Positions 58,902 to 64,000 of a stretch of DNA of 64,000 bases are shown piece by piece. The notes beneath the pieces were generated by a model. That model saw nothing but the letters and a program-made list of their open reading frames with translations, had not been told where the DNA came from and did no database searches. This DNA is from Porpolomopsis calyptriformis (taxonomy: Eukaryota; Basidiomycota; Agaricomycetes; Agaricales; Hygrophoraceae). The position numbers and the translations under genes are program-made. The stretch spans positions 1,426,001-1,490,000 of the forward strand of contig OX621169.1 of the NCBI GenBank assembly GCA_951640195.1. The letters are read 5' to 3'. Each line of letters starts with the position of its first letter. The stretch's first letter is position 1.

Positions 58902-59820
58902 GCCGGGAGACTAAATGGAGATTGGGGAGAAAAGGAGAAGTGTTGCGGACATACTCGTGCCCCTCTATATGGATTTGGTGGTGACCCCACAAAGCTCAGG
59001 GGTTGGACTGATTTGGAATGTGATCATGATCGCAAAGATGTCAATTTTTTGTCTTTTCGTAAAAAGCCCCTGCGAGTTTGTATGCGGTCTGATGCAAGCA
59101 AAATTGCTTGCTGTTTCGTGCACTGGTTTACGCATTTAATGGGGGAGGATCCATGCGTTTCACGGAACCGCTGGACGAACACGTGAAGTTAGCCTAATAG
59201 GCTGGCAGAGCATAATAGGCTGGCGAGCATGAACTAGGGTGAATTCGAAAAAGAAACCGATTACGTACCGGTAAAACAGGTCTTCAGTTGTTCTTATCAC
59301 GAGCACAGTTGCCGAGAATGTTCAGGACCGCGCACCGCTGGGGTCCCAAGTTGAGCCCCTAGTACATTTCTTAATCACGTACTCTCAAACTCTCCGATTC
59401 CGAGACCCCAAATGGCGTTCTACATTATACGAGAGAGAAAAGGTTTGTGGACTTTATTGTCAAGGAGACATCCAGTTATATCGCCAACGGAATATCATCC
59501 GGCGGCTGACACTATTCTTGGTGGGGATTGGTTACGAGTTACGGGACATCATCTGACGGGCACAGTTGTATTGCGACTGGAGATGTCGGCTGGCTCTGAC
59601 ACTCACAACACCATCAAAGCAAGGTGCGAAAGCTCTTTAACCCAGCGTGCTTTACTCTGCGCTAGACCCAATCGCCTCGTCCTAAATGGTAAATGTATAG
59701 GACGGGCACTGTCTTTATGGCTGCGGCTGGTAGCTTGGGTAAATTTTCCCGTTTTTATATTCAACGCCGATATTTGGCCTTGTTTGTTTTCGATGCATCA
59801 TTTCCACCCTCAATCGACCC
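58902..59820. other. largest intergenic region in the window
   Basis: A ~920-base region lies between the start of the DUF6534 gene and the stop of the SRP receptor beta gene. A 162-codon frame at 59412-59900 runs into the end of the SRP receptor gene and has no recognisable motif or splice pattern; I regard it as chance. A direct repeat (AATAGGCTGGC) occurs twice near 59196-59224. Nothing else is seen. Confidence 0.45.
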
Positions 59821-60748
59821 TTACAAGCATTTCTCCATCCATTCCCGGAAGCCAGAGAGTTGATCGTTCTCACCACCATCAGCTTCGACACCCTTTCTGA
59901 TAGCCACCGATGATCCAACAAAATTTACCTTTCCACCTTCCCAATCGGAAAATCTGAAAGGCGAGCGCGGGGGCGCATCACACTCCAGACCTCCCATATC
60001 TGACCTCTCCCCATCCTCACCAAGCCCCTCTACACCCACCCCGCCCAACTTGGAAGCCCGCCTCTTTTCCAACTCGCGTTCCAGGACAGTTTTGACACGA
60101 GCGACGACGACGTTCTCCCCCGTCGTGCTTGATGTCAATTTGTGAAGATCAGTTTTATGTGCAATTATCAGTAGCGCTGGCAGTGATCGTGAGGGTGGCA
60201 GTGACGCTAACTCGTGTAAGATCATATGAAGGTGCCTGCATCAGAAATATGGTGTTTAGACTGATTCAATACTGATCGAGCGACATACTCCGCGACTGCT
60301 CCGCCGTTACGCGAAACAGTGCCCGAGTCAACGACGAAAGCAACGGCTTTCGCCCCTGAAAGGTGTTCCCGAAATTGATCCCTGATTCGGGGGTGCCCAG
60401 GTACATCGATGATTCGGATTCTCTTCGAGCTTGGCAAAGTAATAACGGACGAGTTTGTCTGCAAAGATGTCACAGTCGGTAGCGTCTGATTATATAAAAG
60501 CTAGAGTCTAGTGTGAGCATATGCGACCACTTGAAGCCCTCTAGGATTGGAATCACCCTCGTGAGTATCGCGGTCTTGCCAGCATCTGGCGCGCCCACCA
60601 GAAGCAGAGACTTTCCGCGCGATGACGATCTTTGCTGGTTGAGAAGTAGAAATACTAGGGAAAATAGATTAGCGTCTGAGAGCAGGAGAAGGGACAGCAC
60701 GAACGAGCGAGCAAGAATACAGCGAAAAGCAGTGAGTACGTTAGCCAT
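59821..60748 (-). CDS. SRP102: signal recognition particle receptor subunit beta (SRPRB/SRP102)
   Basis: ER membrane GTPase that anchors the SRP receptor alpha subunit for cotranslational targeting. The start at 60748 (MANVLTAFRCILARSF) is followed by a hydrophobic membrane anchor (VLSLLLLSDANLFSLVFLLL). The GTPase motifs are LLLVGAPDAGKTAILTR (P-loop), RIRIIDVPGHPRIR (DxPGH), AKAVAFVVDSG and LLIIAHKTDL (in place of NKxD, as in other SRP-beta proteins). A basic/acidic Gly-rich loop follows (LGGVGVEGLGEDGERS), and the end is FREWMEKCL. Four introns. Divergent from UTP21 with 66 bases between start codons. Confidence 0.9.
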
Positions 60749-60814
60749 GGTATTTGAGACGCCATGCGCAAGCGGACTGTAAAAAAAAAAATTATTGGCT
60801 TCAATTCGCGTCGA

Positions 60815-63800
60815 ATGGTAGCTCTTGATGTGCCGGTCGTAGCCAACGGCTCTGAGCCCCCACGCAAACGAGTTCGTAGGGAGTCCGTCAATAGAAACCC
60901 ACATGAACCCCGTCTATTTGCGCCATTCCGAGCCCTCGGCTTCATAACCAACCATGTACCCTTTGTACTCCAAACCAGGTCTCACAAGGGAGCCACTGAT
61001 GGCCCCAGAGTACATATCTTGACCTGTTTAGGCCGATCCTGGGCGCTGTGGGAGGGAGGAAAGATGACCCTACTTTTTGTTGGTGAGTGAGCAAGCTTGC
61101 GGGCGAAAAAATCGTCGTATGGGTAGATTCTTGATGATTGTCGTGATATGCAGGTCCTAATATGCCTGAACAGATCTCGAGTTTGGCAATGGATGGTGAT
61201 GCCGTCTGGGCCGCCTCTGGACAGTACGCCGTGAAATTCCTTCGGGGAAAAGAGGTCAGTCATTGCCCATACAATGGTGGCCAGTGCGTTTACGTCCGCA
61301 TAGGTCTTCCGATTGAGCAATCCACTCGATACAGTTCTTTCGTGGATCACCTTGTTCGGTTCACAGCTGCTCGCTCTGACAGCAGACGGAAGTAGAATGC
61401 TCATGTGGGAGACAAATGAAGGAGGTAACGCTCTTTGTCTTCCGTACCTTCCATAGCACCACCTCGCTTACCTGTGACATACCGATAGCAACGCCTTCAA
61501 TAATTCAATTCAATCCTGGATTCACAGCCACGTCTCTTCTTCACCCTGCTACATATCTGAATAAAGTTCTCGTATCGAGCAGCCAAGGTGACATGCAGCT
61601 CTGGAACATCCGCGCCAAGTCAGTCCTCACCTGGTTAAGTCTACCACCTCTGATTCTTATCATTTCTGAAAGGACATGCATCCATACCTTCTCCCATTCA
61701 CGCATTCTAACGTCTCCCAACCATTCATCGTGCGCGATCACCGCCTTGACTCAATCTCCTGCCATCGATGTCGTGGGCATTGGTTTCACATCCGGAGAGA
61801 TCTCAGTGTACGATGTACGTGCAGACGAACGACTGATTCGTATCTTTATGGAAGGTGGGGGGATCAGAGCACTCGGTTTTAGAACCGGTCAGTGTCATTT
61901 AAAGCTTTGCTAGTAAAGCACTCTGCTAATTTACTGTCTGTGTTGCAAATAGACGGACCTCCTATTCTTGCATCTGCTTCTTCTATAGGGCATATCGCAC
62001 TTTGGGACTTGAATTCGGGCGGACGCCTCCTTCACATTGTACGAGGGGCACACGATGGCGCCGTGAGTGCACTGGAGTGGGTACCCGGCCAACCCATTTT
62101 GATCAGTTCGGGCGAGGATAACAGTGTCAAGGTACGTACAAATGACATTTTCATCACTGTATTGACATATTTTATCATAAGCAATGGCTCTTTGACTCCC
62201 CCACCGCGGCCCCGCGACTACTTAAATTTCGCTCTGGCCACTATGCACCGCCCCACCTCATCCGGTATTATGGTGACGATGGTAAACAAATGCTGACGGC
62301 GTCCAGGGATCGCAGTTTGCGCTGTACATCCGTCGTCAGGGATTCAAGGTCTTTTGAAATGTCGCAAGGTGAGTTTCAAGCTGACCCACTTGTGAATGCT
62401 CAACGAAGATGATGCACTCAGGATCCCTCGCCAAAAAGGCGTCGACACTGTCCGTTCCTTTGGCTTCGTTAAAATTTCCTGCCATCACAGCAATTGCCTA
62501 TTCCACTGCCCGGGCAAAAGACTGGGATGATATTTTGACAGCGCACTCGGATGAGACCTTCGCGAGATCTTGGACGATGCTAGGGAAGAAACTGGGTAAG
62601 CACAGTTTAGGATTCGGGGAAGGCAAGACGAAGCCAGTGGGTTCGGTCAAGGTTTGTTCAAGACTGATATTTGGTTTCAATGCTGATTTTTATTTCACTG
62701 AAAATAAATTAGGCTGTATGTGTTTCAGCATGTGGTAACTTTGGGATTGCCAGTTCCTCGACTGGAGCCATTCACATGTGGAATATGCAGTCGGGGTTGA
62801 AACGAAAAACATTTGACATAGGCAAAGCTCCACCCGAAGTTGCTCATAGGTTTCACATTGCCGGGAAGAATGGAGGAGATCGGTGTGTCACTGGATTAGC
62901 TAGCGATGCGCTCAACGGGCTCGTTGTTGCTTGTACGCTGGATGGAACGGTTAATGTGAGTTCTCGTTGCATCCAAACAAATTTCTGCATCGAATAATAC
63001 CTCGTGTTGACAATGCAGTTCTTCGATTTTCATTCTACTAAATTGGAGCAGACACTAATACTACCTTCCTCGGCCACATCGCTGATGCTCCATCGCGATA
63101 GCGGTTTGCTTGCCGTGGTATGCGACGACATGTGTGTTCGTGTAGTAGACATTGAGACGAAGAAAGTGGTCAGAGAATTAGGTGGATTCCGTGGACGGGT
63201 ACTTGATATTGTACGTTCAATCTTGCTACTTTCGGCCAAATTCTCACCATTCCCAACATCAACTTTTAGGCTTTTTCCCCAGACTCTCGATGGCTGGTCG
63301 CAAGCTCCCTAGACGCAATAATTCGAACCTTCGACCTTCCCACAGGATGCCTTATTGATGCATTCAGGACGCCTAGCGTGGCTGCTAGCATTGCTTTCTC
63401 ACCTACAAATGATTTCCTTGCGACAGCCCATGTCGACAGTGTCGGTATATATTTATGGTGAGCCATAAACCTGCCCTATACAAAAGTACCACGCTCAATG
63501 AATAACATCCAGGGGAAACCGAGCACAATTTGCCGACGTTTCCTTTCAAAGTGTAGCGGATGAAGATATATCAGATGTCCCCCTTCCGGCGATGCAGGAC
63601 TCCTCAGAAGATGAAGGTCAGACCATAATCTATAGTATACTCCCAGTGCTTATTTTGTTCGACAGTACTCGATGCGCTGTCGGCCCTTACTGTAAAGAGT
63701 CCACCTATAGATGTATTTTCTACCCCGCCCCAGCTTGATGGTGACCTCATCACGTTGACCCTTTTGCCTCGTTCGCGATGGCAGACCCTCCTCAATCTTG

Positions 63801-64000
63801 AAATCATACAAGTCCGTTCAATATCACGACTGCTATTTCCGCTTGCTCATCCTGCTTCTGATTGCAGCAACGGAACAAGCCAACAGAACCTCCCAAAGTC
63901 CCCGAACACGCACCATTTTTCCTACCGACACTTCCCGGTGTTGAACCTCGATTCATCATTGAGGAAGATAAAAAACCAAAAAAACCATCACGAAGGCTAG
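60815..64000 (+). CDS. UTP21: UTP21/WDR36, U3 snoRNP (SSU processome) protein, 3' end cut
   Basis: Nucleolar double beta-propeller protein of the UTP-B complex, needed for 18S rRNA maturation. It begins MVALDVPVVANGSEPPRKR, then LFAPFRALGFITNHVPFVLQ, the characteristic Utp21 opening. WD-type repeats follow: VHILTCLGRSWALWEGGKM, KVLVSSSQGDMQLWNIRAK, GFTSGEISVYDVRADE, ASASSIGHIALWDLNSGG, HDGAVSALEWVPGQPILISS, QMLTASRDRSLRC, GNFGIASSSTGAIHMWNMQS, VACTLDGTVNFFDFHS, VVCDDMCVRVVDIETKKVVR and LATAHVDSVGIYLW. After them begins the Utp21-specific C-terminal domain (SRWQTLLNLEIIQ, then RNKPTEPPKVPEHAPFFLPT, GVEPRFI). The window ends in KPKKPSRRL, so the C-terminal helices lie beyond it. An in-frame Met at 60764 is possible but would nearly abut the SRP receptor start. 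Confidence 0.93.

Noticed and set aside
59412..59900. 162-codon plus-strand frame in the gap before SRP receptor beta
   Set aside because: No recognisable domain, no matching splice signals, composition unlike coding neighbours, and it overlaps the well-supported 3' end of the SRP receptor beta gene on the other strand.
1..64000. transposon, CRISPR, prophage or viral remnants
   Set aside because: No transposase, reverse transcriptase, integrase, long terminal repeats, spacer arrays or viral genes were found in any frame.

Overview
This window is nuclear DNA of a filamentous fungus, almost certainly a mushroom-forming basidiomycete (Agaricomycetes). Genes are cut by many short introns (about 50-60 bases, GT..AG, occasionally GC..AG). 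Intergenic gaps are tens to a few hundred bases. Proteins typical of agarics occur beside conserved eukaryotic genes: a DUF6534-type membrane protein, a small cysteine-rich single-pass membrane family, and a large JmjC protein with a low-complexity tail. I assembled gene models by joining exons by hand, so internal splice sites are inferred even where the product is certain.

Left part (1-25 kb): a conserved fungal protein of unknown function (+), a USP48-type ubiquitin protease (-), Mediator subunit 16 (-), three tandem copies of a secreted/membrane protein gene (+, 11.7-16.1 kb), a LEA_2-like type II membrane protein (-), a Zip3/RNF212/HEI10-like meiotic RING protein (-) and a JmjC-domain protein (+).

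Middle (25-48.7 kb): casein kinase 1 (+), the cohesin-release factor WAPL (+), class II fumarase with a mitochondrial presequence (+), XAP5/FAM50 (-), a 14-TM-type MFS exporter (+), TRAPP subunit BET3 (+), mitochondrial ribosomal protein uS13m (-), an intronless tRNA-Phe(GAA) (-), the GID E3 ligase receptor GID4 (-), a mitochondrial carrier (-), an Rrn6/TAF1C-like Pol I factor (-), mitochondrial ribosomal protein uL3m (+) and an inositol-polyphosphate 5-phosphatase (+).

Right part (49-64 kb): an F-box protein (-), a second MFS transporter (-), a GMF-type ADF-homology protein (+), the GPI mannosyltransferase PIG-M/GPI14 (-), the SAR1 GTPase (-), a DUF6534 protein (-), SRP receptor beta (-) and the U3 snoRNP protein UTP21/WDR36 (+, cut by the right edge).

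Most genes are housekeeping and independent of each other; I see no biosynthetic cluster, CRISPR, prophage or transposon. Loose themes are ER/secretory traffic (SAR1, BET3, SRP receptor beta, GPI14), ribosome and nucleolus (Rrn6-like, UTP21, uL3m, uS13m, tRNA-Phe), chromosome biology (WAPL, Zip3-like, JmjC) and ubiquitin control (USP48, GID4, F-box). The most unusual region is the mosaic tandem triplication at 11.7-16.1 kb. Other points of note are very tight divergent and convergent gene pairs, a Pol III gene pressed against the start of uS13m, and apparent GC..AG introns.
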